NCBI RefSeq assembly: GCF_009882975.1
Contig: NZ_WTUX01000011.1
Location: 299,362 to 363,361, forward strand
DNA: 64,000 nucleotides
Direction of reading: 5' to 3'
DNA from: Maritimibacter harenae
GTDB taxonomy: Bacteria > Pseudomonadota > Alphaproteobacteria > Rhodobacterales > Rhodobacteraceae
Shown: positions 1 to 9,426 of the stretch, piece by piece
Layout of the letters: each line of letters begins with the position of its first letter
Position numbering within the stretch: position 1 is the stretch's first letter
Notes under the pieces: model-generated
What the model saw: only the letters and a program-made list of their open reading frames with translations
The model's database searches: none
What the model was told of the DNA's origin: nothing
Position numbers and translations under genes: made by a program

Positions 1-1829
1 ATGGTGACGATCGGCATGACCGGGTTGCCGACGATCGCGTGGATGATCACGCCGAAGCCCGTGCGCCGGTACGTGACCTGGACCTTCTTCGGTTTGCGCT
101 GCGGTTTGACGGCGTCCATGAGGATCGTGGTGATCATCGCCATGACGAGGAAGACCACCACGCCCGGGATCATCGCGACCGGCCCGTCGAGCGGGTTGGG
201 GCCCAGGCCCGCCCGGTCGAAGAGGTAGTCGGGGTTTGCGATCTGCATCGCGGCGCCCAGGAGCAGGGCGAGGGCAGCCAGGAGCAGGACCGCGCGCAGG
301 ACCCAGGGCCAGGGGCGCAGGGTCTGCGCGGCCCGGTCGAGCGAGCGCGACAGGCGCCCCGCGACGCCGCCCATCACCGGCAGGTAGATCAGCGCCACGA
401 GAAGCGAGGCGGTCAGAACGTAGATCAGCGTGCGCGGCAGCATCCCCATGAACTCGCCCGGGATCCCCGGCCAGAACAGCATGGGCAGGAAGGCGCAGAG
501 CGTCGTGGCGGTGGACGAGATGATCGGCCAGAACATCCGCTTGGCGGCCTCGGTATAGGCCGACATGGGCCCCACGCCCTCGGAGATGCGCTTGTCGGCG
601 TATTCGACGACGACGATGGCGCCGTCGACCAGCATCCCCACGGCGAGGATCAGGCCGAACATGACGATGTTGTTGATCGCCACCCCGAGCACGGCGAAGA
701 GGGCGAAGGTGAGCAGGAACGAGGTCGGGATCGCGAAGCCCACGAGCAGGGCGGAGCGCATGCCGAGGGCGGCGAGCACCACGATCATCACCAGCGCGAT
801 CGCGGTGATCACCGAGCCTTCGAGCTGGCGCACCATCGAGTCGACCACGTGGCTCTGGTCGTTGGAGAACTCGAGCTGGACCGCCTGCTTGAGCTCGTCG
901 GGCCACTCGGCCTGAACGGCGCGGGCGGTCTCCTTCACCTCGGCCACGGTGTCGATCAGGTTGAAGCCCTTGCGCTTGACCACCTGCAGCGACACCGTCG
1001 TGTCCCCGTTGAAGCGCGCGGTGCCGGCGCGGTCCTCGAAGGCCAGCCGGATCTCGGCGAGATCGCCCAGCGTCACGACGCGGTCGCCGTTCACCTTCAC
1101 GGGCAGGGCGTAGATGTCCTGCACGTCGTTGAAGGACGAGGGGATCTTGATCGAGGTGGCGCCCGAGGGCGTGGTGATCTGGCCGGCCGCGATCAGCTGG
1201 TTGTTGTTGGTCACGACCTGGATCAGCTCCCCGGCCGTGACGTTGTAGGCCTCGAGCTTGAGGGGGTCGATCAGGACCTCCATCATCTCGTCGCGCGCGC
1301 CTGTGAGCTGGGCTTCGAGCACGGGTTCCAGCGCCTCGATCTCGTCCTGCATCTCGCGGGCGAGGCGCACGCGCGTGCGCTCGGGCACATCGCCGGTGAA
1401 GTTGACGACGACGATGGGGAATTCGGAGAAGTTGATCTCGTTGACCGAGTATTTCTCGTAGCCCTCGGGGAACTTCGCCTCGGCCGCGTTCATCGCGTCG
1501 CGCACGTCGGCGATGACCTTGGTGCGGTCCCAGCCGAATTCGAACTCGAGCGCGAGGCCCGCGTAGTTCTCGGCCGCCGTGCCGGTCATCTTCTTCAGCC
1601 CGTCGATGTCGGCGAGCTCCTGCTCCATCGGGCGCACGAGCAGGTTTTCACTGTCCTCCGCGGAGATGCCGGGGAAGGGGACCGACACGAAGAGGGCCGG
1701 GATCTCGATGTCCGGCTCACCCTCTTTCGGAAGGCCGACATAGGCCGCGATTCCTGCCACGAGCGACAGGGTGATGAAGGCCGCGACCATGCGCGCCCGC
1801 GCGGCGGCCCAGTCGACGACGCGGTTCAT
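1..1829 (-). CDS. RND-family efflux permease, N-terminal 609 residues (cut by window edge)
   Basis: Inner-membrane, proton-driven pump subunit of a tripartite RND exporter; the gene runs off the left edge, leaving about 609 of an expected 1,000-1,100 residues. It begins MNRVVDWAAARARMVAAF, with a first membrane helix at about residues 14-32, a large periplasmic porter region to about 335, then a cluster of helices. In the proton-relay helix the motif reads GMLVDGAIVVVE, so the first Asp of the usual Asp-Asp pair is kept and the second is Gly. The start ATG overlaps the stop of the adaptor gene (ATGA), so translation is probably coupled. Substrate cannot be told from sequence. Family assignment is secure. 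Confidence 0.93.
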   Translation of the reverse strand, partial: MNRVVDWAAARARMVAAFITLSLVAGIAAYVGLPKEGEPDIEIPALFVSVPFPGISAEDSENLLVRPMEQELADIDGLKKMTGTAAENYAGLALEFEFGWDRTKVIADVRDAMNAAEAKFPEGYEKYSVNEINFSEFPIVVVNFTGDVPERTRVRLAREMQDEIEALEPVLEAQLTGARDEMMEVLIDPLKLEAYNVTAGELIQVVTNNNQLIAAGQITTPSGATSIKIPSSFNDVQDIYALPVKVNGDRVVTLGDLAEIRLAFEDRAGTARFNGDTTVSLQVVKRKGFNLIDTVAEVKETARAVQAEWPDELKQAVQLEFSNDQSHVVDSMVRQLEGSVITAIALVMIVVLAALGMRSALLVGFAIPTSFLLTFALFAVLGVAINNIVMFGLILAVGMLVDGAIVVVEYADKRISEGVGPMSAYTEAAKRMFWPIISSTATTLCAFLPMLFWPGIPGEFMGMLPRTLIYVLTASLLVALIYLPVMGGVAGRLSRSLDRAAQTLRPWPWVLRAVLLLAALALLLGAAMQIANPDYLFDRAGLGPNPLDGPVAMIPGVVVFLVMAMITTILMDAVKPQRKPKKVQVTYRRTGFGVIIHAIVGNPVMPIVT

Positions 1830-2923
1830 GTGCCCGGCTCCCGGTAGGAGGGCGCGATGGCCACGCCGTCGGTGACGTAATCCTGGCCGACGACGATGAT
1901 CGCCACCTCGTCGGGCAGGCCCGCGACATAGACGCCCTGGGTGCTGTCGCGCACGAGCTCGACCGGCATGAAGCGTGCCACGTCGCCTTCGCCGACCACC
2001 CGAACGCCCAGGTCACCCGCGTTGTTGAGCGTGAGCGCCGATTGCGGCACCAGGTGCGCGGCGCGCCCGGCGGCGGCGATGTACATCTCGACGGTCTGAC
2101 CGTCGCGGATCGCGAGGTCGGGGTTGGCGACCTCGGCCTCGACCCGGAACGTGCGGGTCACGGGGTCGGCGGCACGTCCGATGAAGGTGACTTCACCCAT
2201 CAGCTGCTGGCCGGTCGTCAGGCGTGCGCCCACCTGCGCGCCAAGCTCGACGCGCGAAACGTCCATCTCGGGCACGTAGCCCACGAGCACGAGCGGATCG
2301 AGCTGGACGATGGTGGCGCAGAGCGCGCCGGGTTGAAGCAGTTGGCCGATCTCGGCGGTGTCGTCCTCGACCACGCCCCCGAACGGCGCTGTGATCTCGA
2401 GGTCGTCGAGCGCGGATCGGGCCTGTTCGACCGCCGCCTGGGCGGCTTCGAAGGCGGAACGCGCGGACAGCACGCGGGTTTCGCTGGCGAACCCGTCCTC
2501 GGACAGACGTTCGGCCGCGTCGAGGTTCTTGCGCGCCTCGGCAAGCTGGGCCTGGGCCTGTTTCAGGCTCACTTCACGCGTGCCCGGGTCGAGTTCGCAC
2601 AGCACGTCGCCTTCGTCGACCTGGGTGCCCTTGGCGACCGGCGCGGCGATCACGCGGCCCGACGTCTCCGACATCAGGTTGACCTGGCGCGTGGCCTCCG
2701 TCTCGCCACGCAGGACCACGGCGCTGTCGATCTGGCGGGCGTTCGAGCGCTGCGCGATCACCGAGACGGCCGCATCTTCGTCCGTCGTGGTTTCGGCGGC
2801 TTCGTCCGCCTCGGCGGCGGGCCCTTCGACCCCGATGAAATCGCGCACGGTCTCGCGCTGGAAGACCAGCATGAAAAGGACCGCCACAGTGAGCAACGCC
2901 GTCAGGATCGGAATGGGCCGCAT
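1826..2923 (-). CDS. RND efflux periplasmic adaptor (membrane fusion protein)
   Basis: 365 aa. An N-terminal hydrophobic anchor (residues about 4-21) is followed by an acidic Ala/Glu/Thr-rich linker. Then come a lipoyl-like half (SGRVIAAPVAKGTQVDEGDV), an alpha-helical hairpin rich in Ala/Gln/Glu (about 115-175), the second lipoyl half (ITAPFGGVV) and beta-barrel regions. This is the order of HlyD/AcrA-type adaptors that bridge the inner-membrane pump and an outer-membrane channel. No outer-membrane channel gene lies in the window. It is first in an operon with the permease, with a 4-nt ATGA overlap. It is divergent from the yfgM-bamB-der run; no adjacent regulator is visible. Confidence 0.93.
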   Translation of the reverse strand: MRPIPILTALLTVAVLFMLVFQRETVRDFIGVEGPAAEADEAAETTTDEDAAVSVIAQRSNARQIDSAVVLRGETEATRQVNLMSETSGRVIAAPVAKGTQVDEGDVLCELDPGTREVSLKQAQAQLAEARKNLDAAERLSEDGFASETRVLSARSAFEAAQAAVEQARSALDDLEITAPFGGVVEDDTAEIGQLLQPGALCATIVQLDPLVLVGYVPEMDVSRVELGAQVGARLTTGQQLMGEVTFIGRAADPVTRTFRVEAEVANPDLAIRDGQTVEMYIAAAGRAAHLVPQSALTLNNAGDLGVRVVGEGDVARFMPVELVRDSTQGVYVAGLPDEVAIIVVGQDYVTDGVAIAPSYREPGT

Positions 2924-3048
2924 GTCTTAATCTCGCTGTCCCGGCTCGTTAATTAGCCGTCACATAGAACCGCATACCTTGCGCCACAAGATACGTTCAC
3001 CACCTTATGCGGTATTGAAGAAGAATTGGATCACTTTTGCCGCGCCCC

Positions 3049-3078
3049 TTGGCAAAGCTTGCGGGTTTCCGGTAAAGA
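3049..3078 (+). promoter_or_regulatory. possible sigma70-type promoter for the yfgM-bamB-der run
   Basis: TTGGCA at 3049-3054 is followed after 18 bases by TAAAGA (3073-3078), about 40 bases upstream of the first gene. It is the best -35/-10-like pair in this divergent intergenic region. It rests on pattern only, and the -10 match is weak. Confidence 0.3.
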
Positions 3079-3119
3079 AGAGGTCAAAATGACGATACAG
3101 GCGCCTGGGGGCCGGCGAA

Positions 3120-3758
3120 TTGAGCAATCCCGAAAGTTTCATCGACGAGGTCACCGAAGAAGTTCGCCGTGACCGGCTGTTCGCCTTCTTCCGCAAGTGG
3201 GGTTGGGTCGGGGCCGTCGCCGTGATCGCGATCGTCGGCGGCGCTGCCGTGAACGAATACCTGAAAGCCCGCGAGGCGCGCGAAGCGCAGGCCGCCGGTG
3301 ACGCCGTGCTGGCCGCGATGGAGGCCGAGACACCCGAAGCCCGCATCGACGCGCTGGACGCAGCGCCGGCCAGCGGCGACGCCCAGGCGGCGCTCGCGCT
3401 GCTCAAGGCGGCCGAGGCCGAGGAGGCCGCCCGCGCCGACGAGATTCTCGCCGGTGTCGAGGGCAACGCCGAATTCCCGACCATCTACCGTGACCTCGCC
3501 ACGATGAAGCGCGTGATGCTGCCCGAGACGCAGCTCAGCGCCGAGGAACGTCTTGCCGCGCTCGAGCCGCTGATGACGCCGGGCGCGCCATTCCGCGTTC
3601 TGGCCGAGGAACAGGCCGCACTTGCGGAAATTGCGATGGGCGACAACGACGCAGCCCTTGCACGTTTGCAGGGCTTGATGGACGATGCGGATGCCGGGCG
3701 TGCGCTGCGCGACCGTGCGGCGCAATTGATCGTGGCGCTTGGCGGCACGGTGGAGTGA
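3120..3758 (+). CDS. YfgM-like tetratricopeptide membrane protein (TTG start)
   Basis: 212 aa. A short N-terminal cytoplasmic stretch ending in basic residues is followed by one membrane helix (about 27-45), then an Ala/Glu-rich helical domain (about 50-212) of the TPR_21/YfgM type. In E. coli YfgM is an accessory protein of the SecYEG translocon that works with periplasmic chaperones. The same order, yfgM-bamB-der, is conserved there, and this neighbourhood is the main support for the name. The start is TTG; no in-frame ATG precedes the membrane segment. bamB follows after 60 bases. Role in this organism is inferred. Confidence 0.85.
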   Translation: MSNPESFIDEVTEEVRRDRLFAFFRKWGWVGAVAVIAIVGGAAVNEYLKAREAREAQAAGDAVLAAMEAETPEARIDALDAAPASGDAQAALALLKAAEAEEAARADEILAGVEGNAEFPTIYRDLATMKRVMLPETQLSAEERLAALEPLMTPGAPFRVLAEEQAALAEIAMGDNDAALARLQGLMDDADAGRALRDRAAQLIVALGGTVE

Positions 3759-3818
3759 TCGGACGGGCGCGGCCGGGCCGCCCCTGACAGAAACGGGCAC
3801 AGTTTGGGGGACACGCGC

Positions 3819-5159
3819 GTGACACGCAATGGATGGATCGGCCTCGCACTGATGGGCGTCGTGGCGACCGTGAGCGCCTGCGACCGGCGCGAAGTGATTT
3901 TTCAGGGCGAACGCTCGAGCATCTTCTCACCCGACCCCGAAGTGGTGGGCGAGGCGCAGGCCGCCAGCTTCTCCGAGACGAAGGAAAACGTGACGCGTGC
4001 CGTGTCGCTGCCGCGCCAGACCTCGCTCGGGTCCTGGTCGCAGGTCGCGGGCAACGCCCAAAACAACGCCCCGCATGTGCAGTTCTCGGCGTCGCCGCAG
4101 GTGATCTTCAACGTGCGCTTCGGCGCGGGCAACGACCGCAAGCACACCATCACCGCAGAGCCGGTCGTGGCCGGCGGCACCGTCTACGTGATGGATTCCG
4201 AACTCAGCCTGTCGGCCCTGACGACGTCGGGCGAGCGGCGCTGGACCACCGACCTCACGCCGCCGGGCGAACGCACGGGTGAGGCGTCGGGGGGCGGGCT
4301 GGCCTATGCCGACGGACTCGTCCTGGCCTCCACGGGCTTCGGCGAACTGGTCGCGCTCGACGCGTCCACGGGCGCGGTACGCTGGCGCCAGGACCTGGGC
4401 GCCCCGGGCTCGGGCGCGCCGACCGTATCGGGCGGCACCGTCTACGTGCTGTCGACCGACAACGTGGGCCACGCGGTCAATCTGGCGAACGGCCGCCTCA
4501 AGTGGAGACTGCCGGGCACGCCGCAGCAGCCGGGCGTTCTGGGGTCCTCGACCCCGGCCGTGACCGGCAACACCGTGGTGATGCCCTTCTCGCTGACCTC
4601 GCTCGTGGGCGTGGACATCAACGCGGGCGAACCGCGCTGGGTCCTGCCGATCAAGGGCGTGCGCCCCGGCGAAGCGCTGGCGCAGGTCTCCGAGATCACG
4701 GGCGCGCCGGTCGTGGACGGCCGCAGCATCTACGCGGGCACCATCGCGGGCCAGACCGTCGCCCTGAACACGAGCGGCCAGCAGCGCTGGAGCGCCGTTG
4801 AAGGCGCCGTGGGGCCGATGGTCGTGGCCGGCGGATCGCTTTTCATGGTGGGCGATGACCTCGAACTCGTGCGGCTTGACGCCGGGACCGGCGAACGCAT
4901 CTGGGGCGTGCCGCTTCCGGGCTACGTCAAGGACCGCGTGCGCCGTCAGAGCGCCATCTACCCGAGCTATGGCCCGACGCTGGCCGGTGGCCGCCTCTGG
5001 GTTGCCTCGGGCGACAACATGCTGCGCGCCTTCGATCCGGCGAGCGGCGCGCTCGTCACGTCGGTCGAACTGCCCGCCGGTGCGGCCTCGCGCCCGGTGA
5101 TCGTGGGCGGGGTCGCCTACATCGTGAGCGACGCGGGCACGCTGATGGCCTTGCGTTAA
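3819..5159 (+). CDS. bamB: BamB-like outer-membrane assembly lipoprotein (PQQ-type beta-propeller)
   Basis: 446 aa from the GTG at 3819, which has GGGGGA about 8 bases upstream; a TTG at 3804 would add five residues and is less convincing. The signal peptide ends in a lipobox VSAC with the lipidated Cys at residue 21. The rest is repeated propeller blades with motifs such as LDASTGAVRW, LNTSGQQRW and LDAGTGERIW. BamB is a non-essential lipoprotein of the BAM complex that helps insert beta-barrel proteins; the window encodes several such barrels near 58-60 kb. It lies between yfgM and der as in many proteobacteria. Confidence 0.93.
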   Translation: MTRNGWIGLALMGVVATVSACDRREVIFQGERSSIFSPDPEVVGEAQAASFSETKENVTRAVSLPRQTSLGSWSQVAGNAQNNAPHVQFSASPQVIFNVRFGAGNDRKHTITAEPVVAGGTVYVMDSELSLSALTTSGERRWTTDLTPPGERTGEASGGGLAYADGLVLASTGFGELVALDASTGAVRWRQDLGAPGSGAPTVSGGTVYVLSTDNVGHAVNLANGRLKWRLPGTPQQPGVLGSSTPAVTGNTVVMPFSLTSLVGVDINAGEPRWVLPIKGVRPGEALAQVSEITGAPVVDGRSIYAGTIAGQTVALNTSGQQRWSAVEGAVGPMVVAGGSLFMVGDDLELVRLDAGTGERIWGVPLPGYVKDRVRRQSAIYPSYGPTLAGGRLWVASGDNMLRAFDPASGALVTSVELPAGAASRPVIVGGVAYIVSDAGTLMALR

Positions 5160-5205
5160 GGCGCGCTAATCTCTATGCGGGCGGCTTCACGTCCGGAGAC
5201 ATGAG

Positions 5206-6651
5206 ATGACTTTCACCCTCGCCATCGTGGGCCGGCCCAATGTGGGCAAATCAACGCTGTTCAACCGTCTGGTGGGCAAGCGGCTGGCGCTGGTCGACAA
5301 CCAGCCCGGCGTCACGCGCGACCTGCGCGAAGGCGACGCGCGCCTGGGCGAGCTGCGCTTCACCGTGATCGACACCGCCGGGCTCGAGGACGCGACCGAC
5401 GATTCGCTCCCCGGCCGGATGCGGCGGCTGACCGAGCGCGCGGTGGAAATGGCCGATGCCTGCCTGTTCCTGATCGACGCGCGCGCCGGCGTTCTGCCGA
5501 CGGACGAGATTTTCGCGGACATCCTGCGCAAGAAGAACGCGCATGTGATCCTCGCGGCCAACAAGGCCGAAGGCTCCGCCGGCGAGGCCGGCATGATCGA
5601 GGCCTGGGGGCTCGGGTTGGGCGAACCGATCGCGCTCTCGGCCGAGCATGGCGAGGGCATGGGCGATCTCGCCGCCGCCCTGGTCCCGGTGGCCGAGGCG
5701 ACCGCCGACCGTCCGACGGGCGAGGCCGAGACGGATGTCGACGTGGAAGACGGCCAGCCGCGCGTGCCCACGCGTGAAAAGCCGCTCCAGGTCGCCGTGA
5801 TCGGCCGGCCCAACGCCGGCAAGTCGACCCTGATCAACGCCCTGATCGGCGAAGAGCGGCTTCTGACGGGCCCCGAGGCCGGGATCACCCGCGATTCGAT
5901 CTCGCTCGCCTTCGACTGGGACGGCACGCCCACGCGGATCTTCGACACCGCCGGCATGCGCAAGCGCGCCAAGGTGCAGGAAAAGCTCGAGAAGCTGTCG
6001 GTGGCCGACGGGCTGCGGGCCGTGAAGTTCGCCGAGGTCGTGGTGGTGCTGCTCGACGCCGCGATCCCGTTCGAACAGCAGGACCTGCGCATCGCCGACC
6101 TTGCCGAGCGCGAGGGCCGTGCGGTCGTGGTCGCGGTGAACAAGTGGGACGTGGAGCCCGAGAAGCAGCAGAAGCTCAAGCATCTGCGCAACGGGTTCGA
6201 AACGCTCTTGCCGCAGCTGCGCGGGGCGCCGCTGGTGACGATCTCGGCCAAGACGGGGCGCGGGCTCGACCGCCTGCACGCCGCCGTGGTGCGCGCCCAC
6301 GAGGTGTGGAACCGCCGCATCCCGACCGCGAAGCTCAACGACTGGCTTGCCGAGATGGTCGCCCAGCACCCGCCGCCCGCGCCGTCGGGCCGGCGCATCA
6401 AGCTGCGCTACATGACGCAGGTGAAGACCCGGCCGCCGGGGTTCGTCGTGATGTGTTCGAATCCGGAGAAGCTGCCCGAAAGCTACACGCGCTACCTGGT
6501 CAACGGGCTGCGCGACGATTTCGACATGCCGGGAACGCCGATCCGGCTGCACATGCGCAGCCAGGCCGACAAGAACCCCTACAAGAACAAGACGAAGTCG
6601 ACGCCTTCGCGGCTGCGAAAGCACCTGGGCAAGGGCCGGGCGGACAGCTGA
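5206..6651 (+). CDS. der: ribosome-associated GTPase Der (EngA)
   Basis: 481 aa with two tandem GTPase domains. The first P-loop is GRPNVGKST (residues 9-17) and the second GRPNAGKST (about 200), each followed by DTAG. The second domain has the specificity motif NKWD; the first has NKAE where NKxD is usual. A C-terminal KH-like domain (from about 385) and a basic tail ending in LGKGRADS complete it. Der is needed for 50S ribosomal subunit maturation. It starts 46 bases after bamB with GGAGACATG in front, so it is probably co-transcribed. It converges on nlpD; a GGGGCC/GGCCCC hairpin (6662-6677) lies between them. Confidence 0.97.
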   Translation: MTFTLAIVGRPNVGKSTLFNRLVGKRLALVDNQPGVTRDLREGDARLGELRFTVIDTAGLEDATDDSLPGRMRRLTERAVEMADACLFLIDARAGVLPTDEIFADILRKKNAHVILAANKAEGSAGEAGMIEAWGLGLGEPIALSAEHGEGMGDLAAALVPVAEATADRPTGEAETDVDVEDGQPRVPTREKPLQVAVIGRPNAGKSTLINALIGEERLLTGPEAGITRDSISLAFDWDGTPTRIFDTAGMRKRAKVQEKLEKLSVADGLRAVKFAEVVVVLLDAAIPFEQQDLRIADLAEREGRAVVVAVNKWDVEPEKQQKLKHLRNGFETLLPQLRGAPLVTISAKTGRGLDRLHAAVVRAHEVWNRRIPTAKLNDWLAEMVAQHPPPAPSGRRIKLRYMTQVKTRPPGFVVMCSNPEKLPESYTRYLVNGLRDDFDMPGTPIRLHMRSQADKNPYKNKTKSTPSRLRKHLGKGRADS

Positions 6652-6697
6652 GAACCGGGCAGGGGCCGCGTGGCCCCCGCCGCAGGCCTTTGCGTGC

Positions 6698-7864
6698 CTA
6701 GTTCAGGTATTCCATCGGATCGACGCTGGACGTGCCCTGGCGCACCTGGAAGTGCAGCGCCGGGTTGTCGCTCGCGCGGACCTTGGCGATCTGCTGGCCG
6801 CGCGCGACCGTGTCGCCCTTGGACACCGCGATATCGGAGATGCCCGCGTAGACGGTCAGCAGGTTGCCCTCGTGGCGCAGCACCAGGATCGGCACGTCGT
6901 TCGTGTCGCGGGTGATCGCGGCGACGGTTCCGGCCCGCGCGGCGCGCACCGTGGTGCCGGGGCTTGCGGAGATATCGATCCCGTCCGACTTCCCGCGCAC
7001 GTAAGCGCCCACGATCCGCCCGTCGACCGGCATGGCCATCTGGGCGTTGCTCGTGCGCTCGTTGCCGAGGTTGGGCGATTGCGGGGTCTGGGTCGCCGTG
7101 TTGGCGGCCGTCTGCTGTTCTTCGGGCAGGGGGGCCGACGAGGAGGGCGGCAGTGGCGTGGGCGTGCCGACGCCGGGGGCCGAGTTCTCGCCGGTCCGCG
7201 TGTTGGCGGGCTGCGTGTCCGCGCTTTTCGGCGGGATCAGCAGGTACTGCCCCTCGCGCACCGTGAGCGACCCGTCGAGACCGTTCCATTCGGCCAGCGC
7301 CCGCACCGACACGCCGTAGAGGCGCGCGACCGAGTAGGCGGTTTCGCCGCGCACGACCTGGTGACGGATCGGCTCTTCGCCGCTCTGCGTGCCGGCGTTC
7401 TGTCCGGACTGGGTGTTGCCGACGCGGTCGAGCGCGTTGCCGGCGAGCGATTCCACGTCCACGCTGCCCGCGTTGCCCACCTTGCGGGGCAGGGCGACGA
7501 TTTCGCCCTCGTGCAGGCGCGCGCCCGCGTTCAGGCCGTTGTAGCGGCTGAGCTCGGCCTCCGGCAGGCCGACGCGGTTGGCGAGCGACGTGAGCGTGTC
7601 GCCCTCGCGCGCCACGGCGACCTGGTAGGTGGGATACGAAATGATGCCGCGTGCGTCCGGCTCGGGCCGGGCCGCGCCGCGCGCCTGGCGCGCCGCGTCG
7701 GCGGTGGTGAACCCGTCCGACAGGCCGCGCAGGTCGGCGTCGAGGTCGAAGTCCAGCCACCCGTCGTCCGAGACCGTGCCGGAGCAGGCCCCCAGGGTCA
7801 CGAGGGTGGTGCCGAGCACCAGGCTCCGCCTGATGCGCGCGCGGGTGTGCTGTGCGAATTCCAT
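6698..7864 (-). CDS. nlpD: NlpD-like lipoprotein: two LysM repeats plus degenerate M23 (LytM) domain
   Basis: 388 aa. The signal peptide has lipobox LGAC (Cys 27). Two LysM peptidoglycan-binding repeats follow (about 76-125 and 168-213), then a Pro/Ser/Thr-rich linker and a C-terminal M23/LytM domain (about 285-387). The metal ligands of active M23 enzymes look lost: the usual HxGxD motif reads SDGID and the usual HxH reads ALH. This matches E. coli NlpD, an inactive LytM factor that activates amidases for cell separation. It lies 53 bases downstream of pcm in the conserved order surE-pcm-nlpD. Amidase activation is inferred from family and context. Confidence 0.9.
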   Translation of the reverse strand: MEFAQHTRARIRRSLVLGTTLVTLGACSGTVSDDGWLDFDLDADLRGLSDGFTTADAARQARGAARPEPDARGIISYPTYQVAVAREGDTLTSLANRVGLPEAELSRYNGLNAGARLHEGEIVALPRKVGNAGSVDVESLAGNALDRVGNTQSGQNAGTQSGEEPIRHQVVRGETAYSVARLYGVSVRALAEWNGLDGSLTVREGQYLLIPPKSADTQPANTRTGENSAPGVGTPTPLPPSSSAPLPEEQQTAANTATQTPQSPNLGNERTSNAQMAMPVDGRIVGAYVRGKSDGIDISASPGTTVRAARAGTVAAITRDTNDVPILVLRHEGNLLTVYAGISDIAVSKGDTVARGQQIAKVRASDNPALHFQVRQGTSSVDPMEYLN

Positions 7865-7917
7865 ACTGCCGACCTCTTGTCCGACCCGTGTCCCCGGGTC
7901 TTTGCGCCTTTGCCGCC

Positions 7918-8571
7918 CTAGTCTTGTCCCAGACCTTCGACGAGCGGAACGAACCTGACCGGCAGGATTTCGTCGTAGTCGAACCCGCTTTCGCTGCGCG
8001 TCACCTTGATCAGGCTCTGCACGTGGTCCGACTGCCCCACCGGTAACACCATGATACCGCCGATCGCCAGTTGAGCCAATAGGGGCCCGGGCGGGTCCTC
8101 GGCCGCGGCGGTCACGATGATGCGGTCGAAGGGGGCCTGTTCGGGCAGGCCGAAGCTCCCGTCAGCGGTGATCGCGGTGATCGTGTGCAGGCCCAGCTCT
8201 TCGAAGACGTCGCGCGCGGCGCGCACCAACTGGCGGTGGCGGTCGACGGTGTAGACCCGGCGCGCGAGCTTGGCGAGGATCGCGGCCTGGTAGCCGGAGC
8301 CGGTCCCGACCTCGAGCACCTTGTCGCGCGGCTGCACGTTCAACGCCTGGGTCATGAGCCCGACCACGGAGGGCTGGCTGATCGTCTGGCCGCTCGCGAT
8401 GGGCAGCGGCATGTCCTCGTAGGCGCGGTCGGAAAAGACGCCGCGCACGAACCGCCCCCGGTCGATGGTCTCCATCGCGTTCAAAACACGGGTGTCGGTG
8501 ACCCCCTTGGAGCGCAGGTGGAACAGGAACTGCATCTTGCGTGCGGCGATGGGGTCGTTCGGGTCGCTCAT
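7918..8571 (-). CDS. pcm: protein-L-isoaspartate O-methyltransferase
   Basis: 217 aa. It repairs isoaspartyl residues in damaged proteins using S-adenosylmethionine. The SAM-binding motif [11 protein letters not shown] is at about 82-92, preceded by the family's [10 protein letters not shown] segment that contacts the peptide substrate. The C-terminal part ([14 protein letters not shown]) is typical. The start ATG overlaps the surE stop by 4 bases (ATGA), so the two are translationally coupled. The surE-pcm-nlpD order is the same as in enterobacteria. Confidence 0.95.
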   Translation of the reverse strand: MSDPNDPIAARKMQFLFHLRSKGVTDTRVLNAMETIDRGRFVRGVFSDRAYEDMPLPIASGQTISQPSVVGLMTQALNVQPRDKVLEVGTGSGYQAAILAKLARRVYTVDRHRQLVRAARDVFEELGLHTITAITADGSFGLPEQAPFDRIIVTAAAEDPPGPLLAQLAIGGIMVLPVGQSDHVQSLIKVTRSESGFDYDEILPVRFVPLVEGLGQD

Positions 8572-9353
8572 TCCAGAGCCTGTTCGAGGTCGGACAGCAT
8601 GTCGTGCGCGGTGAGATCGGCCCGCATCGGGGTCACCGCGATGTAACCGTCGAGGTTCAGGGCGGCGTCCGTGCCGGGCGCCGTCGGCTTGTGCTGCCGG
8701 CCGCCCTTGATCCAGATGAAGCGCCGCCCGGAGGGCGACGTCGTGGGCTCGGTGCCGAAGAACGTGTCCTCCCGCCAGCCTTGCGCGCCGGCGCGCATGC
8801 CCTTCACGCGGGATGCGGGGACGGGCGGGAAATTGACGTTGTAGAACAGCCGGTAGTCGGCGGTTTCCTGCCAAGGGGCCGCGTCGAGGAGCCGTTTGAC
8901 CGTGGCCGCGCCGTGTTCGGCCGCGGCTTCGAAGAGGTTTTCGAGGTCGTAGTTCTCGGGCCCGATGAACTGCGACATGGCGATGGCCGGCAGGCCCTGG
9001 AGCGCGGCTTCCATCGCGCCGCCGATGGTGCCGGAATAGAGCACGTTCTCGGCCGCGTTGTTGCCACGGTTCACGCCGGAGAGGACCAGGTCGGGCGGCT
9101 CGGGAAGGATGTCGCCAATGCCCGCCAGCACGCAGTCGGCGGGGCTGCCTTCGGCGGCGAAACGGCGGGGGCCGAGCTCGGCCACCAGCATGGGGCGCGA
9201 ATAGCTGATGCAATGGCCGACGCCGGATTGCTCGAAGGCGGGCGCGACGGTCCAGACCTCGCCCCCGGCTCCCGCGACCTCGGTGGCGATCGCCTCGAGC
9301 ACGGCAAGCCCCGGTGCGTTGATGCCGTCGTCGTTCGTGATGAGAATGCGCAT
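8568..9353 (-). CDS. surE: 5'/3'-nucleotidase SurE
   Basis: 261 aa. A survival-protein phosphatase that dephosphorylates nucleoside monophosphates. The N-terminal [14 protein letters not shown] carries the paired Asp metal ligands (residues 8-9), and [11 protein letters not shown] (about 95-105) holds the conserved Ser and Asn metal-site residues. Its length is normal for the family. It is the first gene of surE-pcm-nlpD; the start at 9353 is the first ATG. Confidence 0.96.
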   Translation of the reverse strand: MRILITNDDGINAPGLAVLEAIATEVAGAGGEVWTVAPAFEQSGVGHCISYSRPMLVAELGPRRFAAEGSPADCVLAGIGDILPEPPDLVLSGVNRGNNAAENVLYSGTIGGAMEAALQGLPAIAMSQFIGPENYDLENLFEAAAEHGAATVKRLLDAAPWQETADYRLFYNVNFPPVPASRVKGMRAGAQGWREDTFFGTEPTTSPSGRRFIWIKGGRQHKPTAPGTDAALNLDGYIAVTPMRADLTAHDMLSDLEQALE

Positions 9354-9426
9354 GGTGCCCCCGTTAGCCCTGATCTCTCAATAGGTCAGGCTTGGAACGG
9401 TCACAAGACAGGTGCGCAATGCGTGA

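Noticed and set aside
39-1847. A plus-strand open frame of about 600 codons opposite the RND permease
   Set aside because: Same GC-driven antisense artefact; the minus strand encodes a complete-looking pump domain with coupled start.
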